A stretch of 64,000 bases of DNA. Origin: an uncultured Rhodoblastus sp. Its GTDB lineage: Bacteria > Pseudomonadota > Alphaproteobacteria > Rhizobiales > Beijerinckiaceae. Position 1 is the stretch's first letter. Every line of letters starts with the position of its first letter. Below the pieces are notes generated by a model, which ran no database searches, was not told the origin of the DNA, and saw only the letters and a list, made by a program, of their open reading frames with translations. Of this stretch, positions 25,260-33,636 are shown one piece after another. The stretch lies in assembly GCF_903903185.1 (NCBI RefSeq), contig NZ_CAIUXT010000016.1, positions 1-64,000 on the forward strand. Direction: 5' to 3'. The position numbers were made by a program, and so were the translations under genes.

Positions 25260-26183
25260 TCACGCGCGCGCTCCGTGCCGGGAACCCGCCGGGGCGGCCG
25301 TCAGCAAACCCGCGTCGGACGCCGGAACATCCGGAATTTTCGGCGCCGCGCCTTGCGGGACGATGGTCCGCGCCCGCTTGCCATGGAAATAGGATCGCAG
25401 CCAGGGATGATCCGACGCCAGCATGGTCGAAAGCGGACCGGACGCGATCACCTTGCCGTCGGCCAGAGCCGCGATGGTGTCGCATATCGAATAGAGACTG
25501 TCGAGATCATGCGTGACCATGAACACGGTCAAGCCGAGCGTCTTCTGCAGGGTCGAGATCAACTCGTCGAACTCCGCCGCGCCGATCGGGTCGAGGCCCG
25601 ACGTCGGCTCGTCGAGGAACAGCAGTTCGGGGTCGAGCGACAGGGCGCGGGCGAGCGCCGCCCGCTTGATCATGCCGCCCGAAAGCTCGGAGGGAAACTT
25701 GTCGGCGGCATCCGGCGCCAGCCCGACCAGCTTGATCTTGAGCATCGCCAGTTCGTCCATCGTCTCTTGCGACAGCGACAAATATTCGCGCATCGGCGCC
25801 TGGATGTTCTGCTTGACGGTCAGCGCGGAGAACAGCGCCCCGCTCTGGAACAATACGCCCCAGCGCCGCTCCAGCGCGCGATGTTCTTCGGGCGAAAGCT
25901 TGTCGATGTCTTCGCCGAAAACCTCGATCTCGCCGGATGTTTTCGGCAAAAGTCCGAGGATCGTCCGCGTGAGAACCGATTTGCCTTGACCGGAGCCGCC
26001 GACGAAGCCCATTACCTCGCCGGCCTTGACGTCGAGATCGAGCCCTTCGAGCACCATTTTCGGCCCGAAGCCGACATAAAGGTCGCGGACGCGGATGATC
26101 GGCGGCTTGTCAATTTCCGGCTTGTCGTTTTGCTGGCTTTCGCGTTCTCGGCTCTCGTTTTCCTGGCTGTCGTTTTCTTGCAT
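25260..26183 (-). CDS. mlaF: MlaF-type ABC ATPase (307 aa)
   Basis: The ATPase of the Mla lipid transporter. Walker A reads GGSGQGKS, the signature LSGGMIKR (typical of MlaF rather than LSGGQ), and Walker B LLFLDEPTSGLDP. The ATG at 26183 follows GAGGGG by a good spacing and was preferred to an upstream in-frame ATG at 26231. The first 25 residues are a repetitive Gln/Glu/Asn/Asp/Ser tail absent from typical MlaF. It begins 7 bases after the mlaE stop, so the genes are coupled. Confidence 0.92.
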   Translation of the reverse strand: MQENDSQENESRERESQQNDKPEIDKPPIIRVRDLYVGFGPKMVLEGLDLDVKAGEVMGFVGGSGQGKSVLTRTILGLLPKTSGEIEVFGEDIDKLSPEEHRALERRWGVLFQSGALFSALTVKQNIQAPMREYLSLSQETMDELAMLKIKLVGLAPDAADKFPSELSGGMIKRAALARALSLDPELLFLDEPTSGLDPIGAAEFDELISTLQKTLGLTVFMVTHDLDSLYSICDTIAALADGKVIASGPLSTMLASDHPWLRSYFHGKRARTIVPQGAAPKIPDVPASDAGLLTAAPAGSRHGARA

Positions 26184-26190
26184 CGGCCCC

Positions 26191-27336
26191 TCAGTAATGG
26201 ATGCTGGCGAAGAAAATGGCGAACAGGCCATCGACGAAAATCACCATGAAGATGCCATTGACCACCGAGTCGGTCACCCGCCGGCCAAGGGACTCGGCCG
26301 ATCCTTCGACCTTGAACCCTTCGATCGACGCAATGATGGCGATGACCAGAGCCATGAACGGCGCCTTGATCAGGCCGACCAGAAACGTGTTCAGGCCGAT
26401 GGCGTCCTGAAGGCGGTTGGCGAAGGCCACCGGGCTGATGCCCTCATAAATCCAGGCGGTGAGCAGGCCCCCGGACAGCGCCGCCATATCCCCGAGGAAG
26501 GTAAGCAAGGGCAAGGCGATGATCAGTGCGTAAAGCCGCGGCAGGATCAAGACGTCGATCGGCGACATGCCCATCACCCGCAGGGCGTCGATCTCCTCGC
26601 GCATTTTCATCGAGCCGATTTCGGCGGTGATCGCCGAACCCGAGCGGCCGGCGATCATGATCGAGGTCAACAGCACGCCGAGTTCGCGCAGAACCAGCAC
26701 CCCGATCAGATCGACGGCGTAAATCGGGGCGCCGAAACGCTTCAACTGAAAAATGCCCTGCTGTTCGACGATGCAGCCGACCAGGAAATTGATCGTCACG
26801 ATGATCGGCACCGCCCGCAGGGAAAAGGTTTCGAGGTGATAGACCAGCGAAGTCGGCCGCGCGAGCTTCGGATTGAACAAGGTCCGCGACGATTCGATCA
26901 CCAGTTCGCCGAGAAAGGCCACGCCCGCGACAATCTGGCGCACGATGTCGAGAGTCCATGCGCCAAACCCGGCGAGCAAGCTGACCAGCGGATTGAGCTT
27001 GGGAAGCTTGACGACCACCGGGGGGGCATAGGCCGCCTCGTGCAGCAGCGTGTTCTGGTCTTGCGAGACGGCGGCATATTCCGCCGCGACGCCCGCCGCC
27101 GCGATGCTGGTCCGGGCCTTGTCGATCAGCCATGCGCCCGCCGTGTCGAGCCGCGTCACGCCGGCGAAATCGATCGAAACCTTCGCCGCGCCATGGGCGG
27201 CCTCGGCCAGCGCTTTGGCGCTTTGCTCGAGGACGCGCGAAGCGGCGATGGTCCAGGCGCCGCTCAAGGCGATGCGGGTGTTCTCCCCGTCCTTTTCAAC
27301 CGAAAAGCGCGGGGCGGCGGTGTCGAATTTGGACAT
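26191..27336 (-). CDS. mlaE: MlaE-type permease with N-terminal STAS domain (381 aa)
   Basis: The membrane subunit of the Mla lipid transporter. Residues 1-100 form a STAS domain (VSIDFAGVTRLDTAGAWL), the job done by the separate MlaB in E. coli, so here MlaB and MlaE are fused. The rest is the MlaE permease fold with the conserved LRELGVLLTSIMIAGRSG and E-I-G-S-M-K-M-R-E-E-I-D-A-L-R motifs and five to six membrane segments. The ATG at 27336 gives the standard N-terminus; an upstream in-frame ATG at 27408 overlaps the divergent epimerase leader. It is the first gene of the operon. Confidence 0.92.
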   Translation of the reverse strand: MSKFDTAAPRFSVEKDGENTRIALSGAWTIAASRVLEQSAKALAEAAHGAAKVSIDFAGVTRLDTAGAWLIDKARTSIAAAGVAAEYAAVSQDQNTLLHEAAYAPPVVVKLPKLNPLVSLLAGFGAWTLDIVRQIVAGVAFLGELVIESSRTLFNPKLARPTSLVYHLETFSLRAVPIIVTINFLVGCIVEQQGIFQLKRFGAPIYAVDLIGVLVLRELGVLLTSIMIAGRSGSAITAEIGSMKMREEIDALRVMGMSPIDVLILPRLYALIIALPLLTFLGDMAALSGGLLTAWIYEGISPVAFANRLQDAIGLNTFLVGLIKAPFMALVIAIIASIEGFKVEGSAESLGRRVTDSVVNGIFMVIFVDGLFAIFFASIHY

Positions 27337-27466
27337 TTCGCGCGATTCTGCTTTGCTGACCCGAAGGATTGAATAAGCTCGCCAATCGTTCTTGAATAAC
27401 CTCGCCAAGCCATTTAAGCAAAAGCCAAATTGCCGACAAGCTACGACTCGCGCCCTTCAGCAGGCC

Positions 27467-28462
27467 ATGACCGCTTCGCAACGCCGCCAGATGGACGTCC
27501 AGATCGAGCGTTTCGCGCTCGAAAACCCCTTCGTCATCGCGCGCGGCGCCAAAACCGAGGCGGTCGTCGTCGTGGTCTCCTTGCGCGAATACCGATCCCT
27601 GGGGCGCGGCGAATGCACGCCCTATGCGCGCTACGGCGAAAGCGTCGAGAGCGTGATGTCGGCGATCGAATCGGTGCGCGCATCGCTCGAAGCCGGGGCC
27701 GACCGCGTGGCCTTGCAAAAGCTGCTCCCGGCCGGCGCGGCGCGCAATGCGCTCGATTGCGCGCTGTGGGATCTCGAGGCGAAAATTTCCGGCGTCCCGG
27801 CCTGGCAATTGGCCGGCCTGCACCGGCTCGCGCCTTGCGTCACCGCTTACACCCTGTCGGTCGGGACGCCCGAAGCCATGGCGCGGGCGGCGGCCCGGGC
27901 GGCGGATCGACCGGTGCTGAAAATCAAGCTGGCGGGCGTGGGCGACGCCGAGCGGCTGGCGGCGGTGCGGCAAGCTGCGCCGGACTCGGAACTGCTCGTA
28001 GACGCCAACGAGGCCTGGCGCCCGGAGGATCTGGAGGCGCATTTCAACGCCTGCGCGCGGGCGGGCGTCGCTTTGGTCGAACAGCCCCTGCCCGCCGGCG
28101 CGGATGACGCGCTGGCCGCCAGAACCTGGCCAGTCCCGGTCTGCGCCGACGAAAGCGCCCACGACCGCCACGGCCTCGCGCAATTGCGCACAAAATACGA
28201 TCTGATCAACATCAAGCTCGACAAGACCGGCGGCCTGACCGAGGCGCTGGCGCTCGCGGACGCCGCCGAAAAACTGGGCTTTGGCCTGTTCGTCGGCTGC
28301 ATGGTGGCGTCGTCGCTGGCCATGGCCCCGGCCCTGTTACTCGCCGGACGGGCTCGGTTTGTCGATCTCGACGGCCCGCTGTTGCTGGCGCATGACCGGC
28401 CCGAGGGCCTGCGCTACGAAGGCTCGACGGTTTACCCGCCGGAACGGGCGCTGTGGGGGTAG
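27467..28462 (+). CDS. Dipeptide (L-Ala-D/L-Glu) epimerase, enolase superfamily (331 aa)
   Basis: It epimerises the L-Ala-D-Glu dipeptide released from peptidoglycan, opening it to recycling. Enolase-superfamily residues are in place: the K-x-K pair in VLKIKLAG, metal ligands in LVDANEAW, VEQPLP and CADESAH, and the second catalytic lysine in INIKLDKTGG. The ATG at 27467 was chosen; an ATG at 27491 is possible. It is divergent from mlaE with about 130 bases between. Other muconate-lactonizing-like substrates cannot be excluded. Confidence 0.85.
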   Translation: MTASQRRQMDVQIERFALENPFVIARGAKTEAVVVVVSLREYRSLGRGECTPYARYGESVESVMSAIESVRASLEAGADRVALQKLLPAGAARNALDCALWDLEAKISGVPAWQLAGLHRLAPCVTAYTLSVGTPEAMARAAARAADRPVLKIKLAGVGDAERLAAVRQAAPDSELLVDANEAWRPEDLEAHFNACARAGVALVEQPLPAGADDALAARTWPVPVCADESAHDRHGLAQLRTKYDLINIKLDKTGGLTEALALADAAEKLGFGLFVGCMVASSLAMAPALLLAGRARFVDLDGPLLLAHDRPEGLRYEGSTVYPPERALWG

Positions 28463-28483
28463 GCGAACAGATCGGCAAGTCGC

Positions 28484-28519
28484 GACCGCCTCGAAGGCGG
28501 TCACGGTCGGTTTCCGACC
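28484..28519. other. Paired hairpins between convergent genes
   Basis: GACCGCC/GGCGGTC arms (28484-28502) are followed by GGTCGG-TTT-CCGACC (28505-28519), in the short space shared by the convergent epimerase and MliC-like genes. They probably end both transcripts, although no long T-run is present. Confidence 0.5.
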
Positions 28520-28809
28520 TTGACGCAAGTCGTCGGCGCGCGACCCGACATCCTGAACCGCGCCCTTACCCCGGCAGCGCGAAAATCGCCATGCGGCGAC
28601 GCATACCACAGGCCAGAAGCCGGCTTGCGATTCTGCAATCGCAGCGCGCCGCCGCCGACCATGATCAGCGCCGTTCCCGGCTTCTCGAAAATCAGCGACA
28701 GCCTGGCCCCGTCGGCGCACTCAAAATTCATGTAAGCCTGCGCGTGGACCGGACCAGCGCCGCTCATCAAAGCAAACGTCAGAATGATCGCGCGGTTCGT
28801 TGCAGCCAT
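28501..28809 (-). CDS. Exported MliC-like lysozyme-inhibitor-family protein (102 aa)
   Basis: A small secreted protein: signal peptide of about 23 residues ending AHA, then a mature domain with the MliC pattern, F-x-C-A-D-G near its start, a central hydrophobic strand (LIMVGGG), S-G-L-W-Y and a late Cys (TTCVKV) that would pair with the first. MliC proteins inhibit C-type lysozyme in the envelope of Gram-negative cells. Unlike MliC proper there is no lipobox, so this one would be periplasmic. Assignment is by motif pattern only. Confidence 0.6.
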   Translation of the reverse strand: MAATNRAIILTFALMSGAGPVHAQAYMNFECADGARLSLIFEKPGTALIMVGGGALRLQNRKPASGLWYASPHGDFRAAGVRARFRMSGRAPTTCVKVGNRP

Positions 28810-28905
28810 CGCGGTCGCCTTGCCGATCGAGAGAGGCGATGGTCGATAGTCTGGAGCAAGATTCTTTGCGGCGCAATGCGGGCCGGATGGCGACGAAAGC
28901 CGGCG

Positions 28906-29523
28906 TCACTCCATCGCCGCCGCTTTTAATATGCAGATCATCACCGCCCGCGCCGGCGTTTCGGCGCCATTGCGGATCAGATGCGGGCGGTCGGCGCGAT
29001 AGCGGAGGGTTTCGCCAGCGCGCAAGAAATCGGTCTCTCCGGCGACTTCCACCTGCAATTCGCCCTCGATGACCGAAAGTTGTTCGACCGCGCCGGGCTG
29101 GTGCGCGTCGGATTCGAGCACGCCTCCGGGTTCGGCGGAAAAATCATAACATTGCAGCCAGTCCACCGTCTTGATCCAGCCGGTGATGGCGAGCCGGCAC
29201 TTGCCGTCGTCGGACACCAGGATCGGCGTGTCGCCGCGTGAAATTTTTTCGATGAAGGGCGAATCGTCGCGCTCGCGCAACACCCGCTCCATCGTCACGT
29301 CGAGCGCCTGCGCCAGGCGCCAGATCGTCGCAAGCGTCGGATTGGTCTCGTTGCGCTCGATCTGGCTGATGATCGATTTGGCGACGCCGGATTGTTCGGA
29401 CAATTCCGACAGCGACAGATTGTAGGCCTTGCGCAGCCGTTGCACGGTCTTGCCCAATTGTCCCGACAAAGCGGCTGCTCCGGCTTCGAGCGCCTTCTGC
29501 TTGTCCCGCCCTTCAATCCCCAT
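28906..29523 (-). CDS. XRE-family regulator with C-terminal cupin (205 aa)
   Basis: A transcription regulator with a lambda-repressor-like helix-turn-helix at residues about 25-80 (LSLSELSEQSGVAKSIISQIE) and a cupin sensor domain at about 130-200. Such proteins sense small molecules and control transport or catabolic genes; many repress themselves. Two palindromes with an identical AATA centre lie directly upstream (29561-29613) and are the likely operators. The DMT transporter gene sits immediately upstream on the same strand and is a plausible target. Confidence 0.88.
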   Translation of the reverse strand: MGIEGRDKQKALEAGAAALSGQLGKTVQRLRKAYNLSLSELSEQSGVAKSIISQIERNETNPTLATIWRLAQALDVTMERVLRERDDSPFIEKISRGDTPILVSDDGKCRLAITGWIKTVDWLQCYDFSAEPGGVLESDAHQPGAVEQLSVIEGELQVEVAGETDFLRAGETLRYRADRPHLIRNGAETPARAVMICILKAAAME

Positions 29524-29560
29524 TGCTTCAAATCCGGCCCGTTGCGTGAAGGAACCCGCA

Positions 29561-29613
29561 TCAAACGGAATACCGTTTGAAATAATAGCCAGTTTCGTTT
29601 GAAATATCGAACG
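29561..29613 (-). promoter_or_regulatory. Two palindromic operators before the XRE-cupin gene
   Basis: TCAAACGG-AATA-CCGTTTGA (29561-29580) is perfect and CGTTTGA-AATA-TCGAACG (29596-29613) matches at 6 of 7 pairs. The centres are about 34 bases apart, roughly three helical turns. They sit 38-90 bases upstream of the regulator's ATG and just beyond the DMT stop codon, where an autoregulatory site would be expected. Confidence 0.6.
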
Positions 29614-29619
29614 AATGTT

Positions 29620-30579
29620 TCAGGCGGGCGAGGCTTGTCGTCGTCGCGCCGATCTTTCGCCGAGAATGGCCAGCAGGCCGGAACCGGCGATCGCCGCCGC
29701 GCCGGCCAGAACGGCGTCCGAGGGCCATTCGCCGAAAAAGGCGAGGCTCGCCAGCAGCGCCCAGAGCATGGCGAGATAATCGAACGAGGCAAGCAGCGAG
29801 GCGTCCGCAAAGCGATAGGCAAGCGTGGCGAGGATCTGCGCGACGCCGCCGGCCACACCGACCCCGGCCAGCGCAAGCCATTCGCGCGCGCCGGGCGCAA
29901 CATAGGCCTGACTGGCGAGAAAAGACGCCCCAAAAGCCCCGGCGGGCCAGATCCACGCCAGCGCCATGAGCAGCGCCCCGAAAAATGCCGCGAGGGAGGT
30001 GAAATAGAACACGATGGCGCCGGTGTGTTCCGAAATCGCCAGCCGCCGCGTCTGGATGATCGACAAGGCCGCAAAAGCCGCGCCCGAAAGCGCGACGAGG
30101 GCTCCGGCCCCTTCCGCTCCAAACCCCTGAGGGGTTTGGGAATCGTCCGGCGAAAAGCCGATGTGGTCCGACAGCATCGCGAGAACGCCGCAAAACCCGA
30201 TGGCCACGGCGATCCAGCGCATCGCGAGGACGTTTTCGCGCAGGGCCAGCGCCGCGATCAGGGTGACGAAAATCGGCGAGACGTAGAAATAGGCGGTGGC
30301 GTCGGCAAGCGGCAGCAGCGACAAGGCCAGGAAATTGGCGAACATGCCCGCCGTACCCGACAGGCCCCGGCCAAGATGACGCAGCGGCTTCGTCGTCGCC
30401 AGATGGGCGGGAAAGCCGCCGCTGATTCGCAGCCAGGCCAACAATACGACCAGCGCGATAGCGGAGCGAAAAAACACGATTTCGCCGACCGGACAGGAGG
30501 ACGCGGCGGCGCGCACGCCAATCGCCATGGCTGTAAAGGCAACGGTTGAAAGGATTTTCAGCAGAACTGCGATCAGCAT
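29620..30579 (-). CDS. DMT-superfamily transporter, two EamA domains (319 aa)
   Basis: An inner-membrane carrier with about ten predicted segments in two EamA repeats, the RhaT/YdcZ/S-adenosylmethionine-uptake-like layout of the drug/metabolite superfamily. The frame is open far upstream, but the ATG at 30579 with GAGG just before it begins the first hydrophobic helix. The loop between the repeats contains a perfect 9-bp palindrome (30119-30139). The gene lies upstream of and parallel to the XRE-cupin regulator, separated by its operators. The substrate is unknown. Confidence 0.85.
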   Translation of the reverse strand: MLIAVLLKILSTVAFTAMAIGVRAAASSCPVGEIVFFRSAIALVVLLAWLRISGGFPAHLATTKPLRHLGRGLSGTAGMFANFLALSLLPLADATAYFYVSPIFVTLIAALALRENVLAMRWIAVAIGFCGVLAMLSDHIGFSPDDSQTPQGFGAEGAGALVALSGAAFAALSIIQTRRLAISEHTGAIVFYFTSLAAFFGALLMALAWIWPAGAFGASFLASQAYVAPGAREWLALAGVGVAGGVAQILATLAYRFADASLLASFDYLAMLWALLASLAFFGEWPSDAVLAGAAAIAGSGLLAILGERSARRRQASPA

Positions 30580-30756
30580 GCCTCGATGAAGATCAGCATC
30601 GTCATCGTCTCGCAACAATAAGCTGTCAGCAATTTCGCAAGTCCTTCTTGCGCTGTCCGCGATTCTGCGGGCCGACGGAAGGCGCAGGGTTCCTCGAACA
30701 CGCGGATTGCGAGACGGAAACAATCCCGATCCCGCCGCCGCCAACGCAGGGAAAAA

Positions 30757-31662
30757 ATGACCGAAGCGCCGGACGACCACGCCGACTCGCCTGAGCCCAG
30801 GCTTTACCGGACCTTGTTCCTTTCCGACATCCATCTGGGCACACGCGGCTGTCAGGCCGAGCTTCTGCTCGATTTTCTGAGGCACAATGACTCCGAGGAG
30901 CTTTTCCTGGTCGGCGACATCGTCGACGGTTGGCGGCTCAGATCCGGCTGGTACTGGCCGCAGGCGCACAACGACGTGGTGCAGAAACTGCTTCGCAAAG
31001 TGCGCAAGGGCGCGCGCGTGGTTTTCGTTCCCGGCAATCACGACGAATTCGCCCGCGAATTCATCGGACTGGAATTCGGCGGCGTCGAAGTGGTCGATCA
31101 CGTCATTCACCGGACCGCCGACGGCCGGAAATTCCTCATCGTCCATGGCGACCAGTTCGACATTGTCGTGCGCAACGCCCGCTGGCTCGCCCTGCTCGGC
31201 GACTGGGCCTATGATTTCGCCATCTGGCTCAATACCTGGTTCAATATTTTCCGCCGCAAATGCGGCATGCCCTATTGGTCGTTCTCGCAATGGGCCAAGC
31301 TCAAGGTCAAGAACGCCGTCAATTTCATCGGCGATTTCGAAGTCATGCTGGCGGGCGAGGCGCGCAAGCGCGGCGTCGACGGCGTGGTCTGCGGCCATAT
31401 CCATCACGCCACGATCCGCGACATCGACGGCGTCACCTATGTGAACACTGGCGATTTCGTCGAATCCTGCACCGCCATCGCCGAACATTTCGACGGCAGG
31501 CTTGAATTGCTGCACTGGGGCCTGCTGGAGGCCGAACGCGCCCAGACCCCGGCCCGAATTTCGGCCCCGACGCCGGTTCAGGTCGTCCCGCTCCCGCAGC
31601 CGATCGGCCTGCCCGCAACCCAGCCGGAAACCATCGCGGCGCGCGAGACCGCGCGGGCGTAA
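30757..31662 (+). CDS. LpxH-like UDP-2,3-diacylglucosamine diphosphatase-family phosphoesterase (301 aa)
   Basis: A calcineurin-type metallophosphoesterase. The metal motifs are complete: SDIHLG, GDIVDGW, GNHDE, HGDQFD and GHIHHA. The family (COG2908) contains LpxH, which cleaves UDP-2,3-diacylglucosamine to lipid X in lipid A synthesis, but most alphaproteobacteria use LpxI for that step, so this close relative may act on another lipid or nucleotide. The C-terminal 45 residues are Pro/Ala-rich and probably disordered. An AGGG site precedes the ATG. Confidence 0.8.
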   Translation: MTEAPDDHADSPEPRLYRTLFLSDIHLGTRGCQAELLLDFLRHNDSEELFLVGDIVDGWRLRSGWYWPQAHNDVVQKLLRKVRKGARVVFVPGNHDEFAREFIGLEFGGVEVVDHVIHRTADGRKFLIVHGDQFDIVVRNARWLALLGDWAYDFAIWLNTWFNIFRRKCGMPYWSFSQWAKLKVKNAVNFIGDFEVMLAGEARKRGVDGVVCGHIHHATIRDIDGVTYVNTGDFVESCTAIAEHFDGRLELLHWGLLEAERAQTPARISAPTPVQVVPLPQPIGLPATQPETIAARETARA

Positions 31663-31699
31663 ACGCAAGTCCGGTGGCCCCTGCCCGATCCGTTCGCGC

Positions 31700-32014
31700 T
31701 TACTTTTCGACCGGTTCTCCAGCGGCGAGCCAGTCGTTCATCGACCCGGCATAATGGGCGGTGGCGTCGCGGCGGCCGCCGAGCCGCGCCAATTCGATCG
31801 CCTGCAAGGTGCGCTGGCCGGATCGGCAGCTGAAAACCACGCGTTTTCCAGGCTCGCTGGGCAGGAGCGCCGGGTCGAAGCGCGACAGCGGCAGGGAGGA
31901 CGCGCCGGGAATATGACCGGCGGCAAATTCATTGGGCTCGCGCACGTCGAACAGCGCGATGGACCCATCGGCCAAACCCTTTTTCAATTCTTCGCGCGTG
32001 ACGATTTCGACCAT
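31700..32014 (-). CDS. Single-domain rhodanese-like protein (104 aa)
   Basis: A cytoplasmic sulfurtransferase-type domain. The active-site loop CRSGQRT carries the catalytic cysteine, and FDVREPNEFAAGHIPGA is the family N-terminal motif. GlpE-like proteins of this size move sulfane sulfur from thiosulfate or persulfides to cyanide or thioredoxin. The ATG at 32014 follows GGAGTGAGG. It is convergent with the phosphoesterase gene and stands alone. Confidence 0.9.
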   Translation of the reverse strand: MVEIVTREELKKGLADGSIALFDVREPNEFAAGHIPGASSLPLSRFDPALLPSEPGKRVVFSCRSGQRTLQAIELARLGGRRDATAHYAGSMNDWLAAGEPVEK

Positions 32015-32260
32015 GGACCTCACTCCGTATCATTTCTTCGACGGCGCAAAATAGTCGGTTCGACCGAACTTTCCACCCCGTCGCCGGAATTTTGACGCAA
32101 GATTTGGTCCATTTTCTTCGTCCATGTCGCCTGATGGCCATAAAACGGCCGTTGGAAGCGGCTTTCCAATGCGGCGAAGCCGCTCTCGGCGAAAATGGCG
32201 AAGCCGCGCTTGGCAAATGCCTCGAATCCGCGCACCCTGCCGCGCCCCGGAGTTTTTTGC

Positions 32261-33523
32261 ATGTCGATCCATTCTCGCGCCGCGCTCGCCCTGTCCGGTC
32301 TAATGCTGGCGGTCGCGCCGGCTGGCGCCGGCGACGTCTCGCTCGACCAGGCGGCGTTTTCGACCGGCGCCAAGGGCAAGGTGACCTTCAAGAACGTCCA
32401 GTTGAGCGACGCCAATCTGAGCCAGCCGGAAGTTGCAAGCCTGTTTTCCGGAACACTCACGCGCGAGGCGACGGGCGCGCTGCTCGAACGCCTGACCGCG
32501 AAACAGTTGAAAATTCCCGAGGTCGAAATCCTCTCGGAGAATGGCGACCGCTATATCCTCCATGACGTCGTCGCAGACCATATCGAGAAGGGCGGCGCGC
32601 AATCGCTGGCTTTCGCTTCGCTCGACGGCGTCCTGCCCGACGACAGCGGGGACGCCACGTTGCATTCCGGACCGGCGCGCTTCGAGGCGCTCTCGATGCC
32701 CGGCCTCGCCGCCTCGCTGCGTGGCGAGGACCTCAATCTGCCGGCTTTCCGCTTCGCGCATCTGAACTGGGATGGCGGCGAATTATCGCTCGTCGACAAG
32801 GCGACCGCCGCCGGCGCGCCGGGCGGCAACCGCATCCGGCTCAACGCCGGCCCCGCCCATGTCGACCAGACGTTCGACGCCTCGGGCGTTCAACTTGCCG
32901 CCGACGCCAATTTTGCGGGCCTTTCGGTGAAAATGCCGCCGCAGTCGAAAGGCGGCGCGGCGCTGACGGCTTTCGGCTATGGCGAGGTGTCCGGCGACGC
33001 CCATTACTCCGGCGCCTATGATCTGCCCGCGCGGGAATACAAGCTGGCCGATTATTCGCTCGACCTGCGCAAGATCGGCAAGATCGCCTTCAGCGGCGCG
33101 CTGTCGGGACTGGAAAAAAGCGTCTTCACCGGCGACAAGGCGACCCGCGAGCAGGCCATTCAGGCGGCGACCGTCGATTGGGCGCAGATCGATGTGACCA
33201 ACGCCGGCCTGTTCGACAAGATCGTCGCCTTCGTCTCGCTGAGCCAGGGCCGTAGCCCCGAACAGGTCAAGACGGAATGGCGGAGCGTGGTTTCGCAGGC
33301 GCCGCTGTTGTTTTCCGGCGCCCAGGCGGTCGCCGCGACGGCCAAAGCGGTGGACCGTTTCATCGCCGAACCGAAAAACCTGACCCTGCGCTTCAAGGGC
33401 AAGGGCGAACCGCTCAAAGTCGGGGAACTGCTCCATGTCGCCGATCCCACGGCGCTCATTGGCAGGCTGGAAGTCGCCCCCGCGCCCGAACCCGCGCGTC
33501 CGGCGAACGCGGCCAAACCTTGA
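32261..33523 (+). CDS. Exported protein of unknown function (420 aa)
   Basis: I do not recognise the family. A signal peptide ending AGAG at about residue 25 precedes a long region rich in short beta strands, with a repeated pattern of alternating Gly/Ser/Ala and hydrophobic residues, no membrane segment and no cysteine pair. The tail (from about 405) is Ala/Pro rich. The text is consistent with a periplasmic or outer-membrane-facing beta-rich protein. The ATG at 32261 follows CCGGAG. It precedes maeB by 113 bases on the same strand but probably has its own transcript. Confidence 0.7.
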   Translation: MSIHSRAALALSGLMLAVAPAGAGDVSLDQAAFSTGAKGKVTFKNVQLSDANLSQPEVASLFSGTLTREATGALLERLTAKQLKIPEVEILSENGDRYILHDVVADHIEKGGAQSLAFASLDGVLPDDSGDATLHSGPARFEALSMPGLAASLRGEDLNLPAFRFAHLNWDGGELSLVDKATAAGAPGGNRIRLNAGPAHVDQTFDASGVQLAADANFAGLSVKMPPQSKGGAALTAFGYGEVSGDAHYSGAYDLPAREYKLADYSLDLRKIGKIAFSGALSGLEKSVFTGDKATREQAIQAATVDWAQIDVTNAGLFDKIVAFVSLSQGRSPEQVKTEWRSVVSQAPLLFSGAQAVAATAKAVDRFIAEPKNLTLRFKGKGEPLKVGELLHVADPTALIGRLEVAPAPEPARPANAAKP

Positions 33524-33636
33524 ACGTTTTTCCATCCAAGCCTTGTTCGAATTTCAGCGGATAGCGAAAAAACGATTTCGCGCGCTGGTCGCCAGTCTGG
33601 AATTCGGCGAAGCGCCGTCCATCGAGAGGATCATCC

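Noticed and set aside
29620-31668. Single 682-codon minus-strand gene covering the DMT transporter and more
   Set aside because: Only the part from ATG 30579 encodes the transporter; the upstream part is antisense to the LpxH-like gene.
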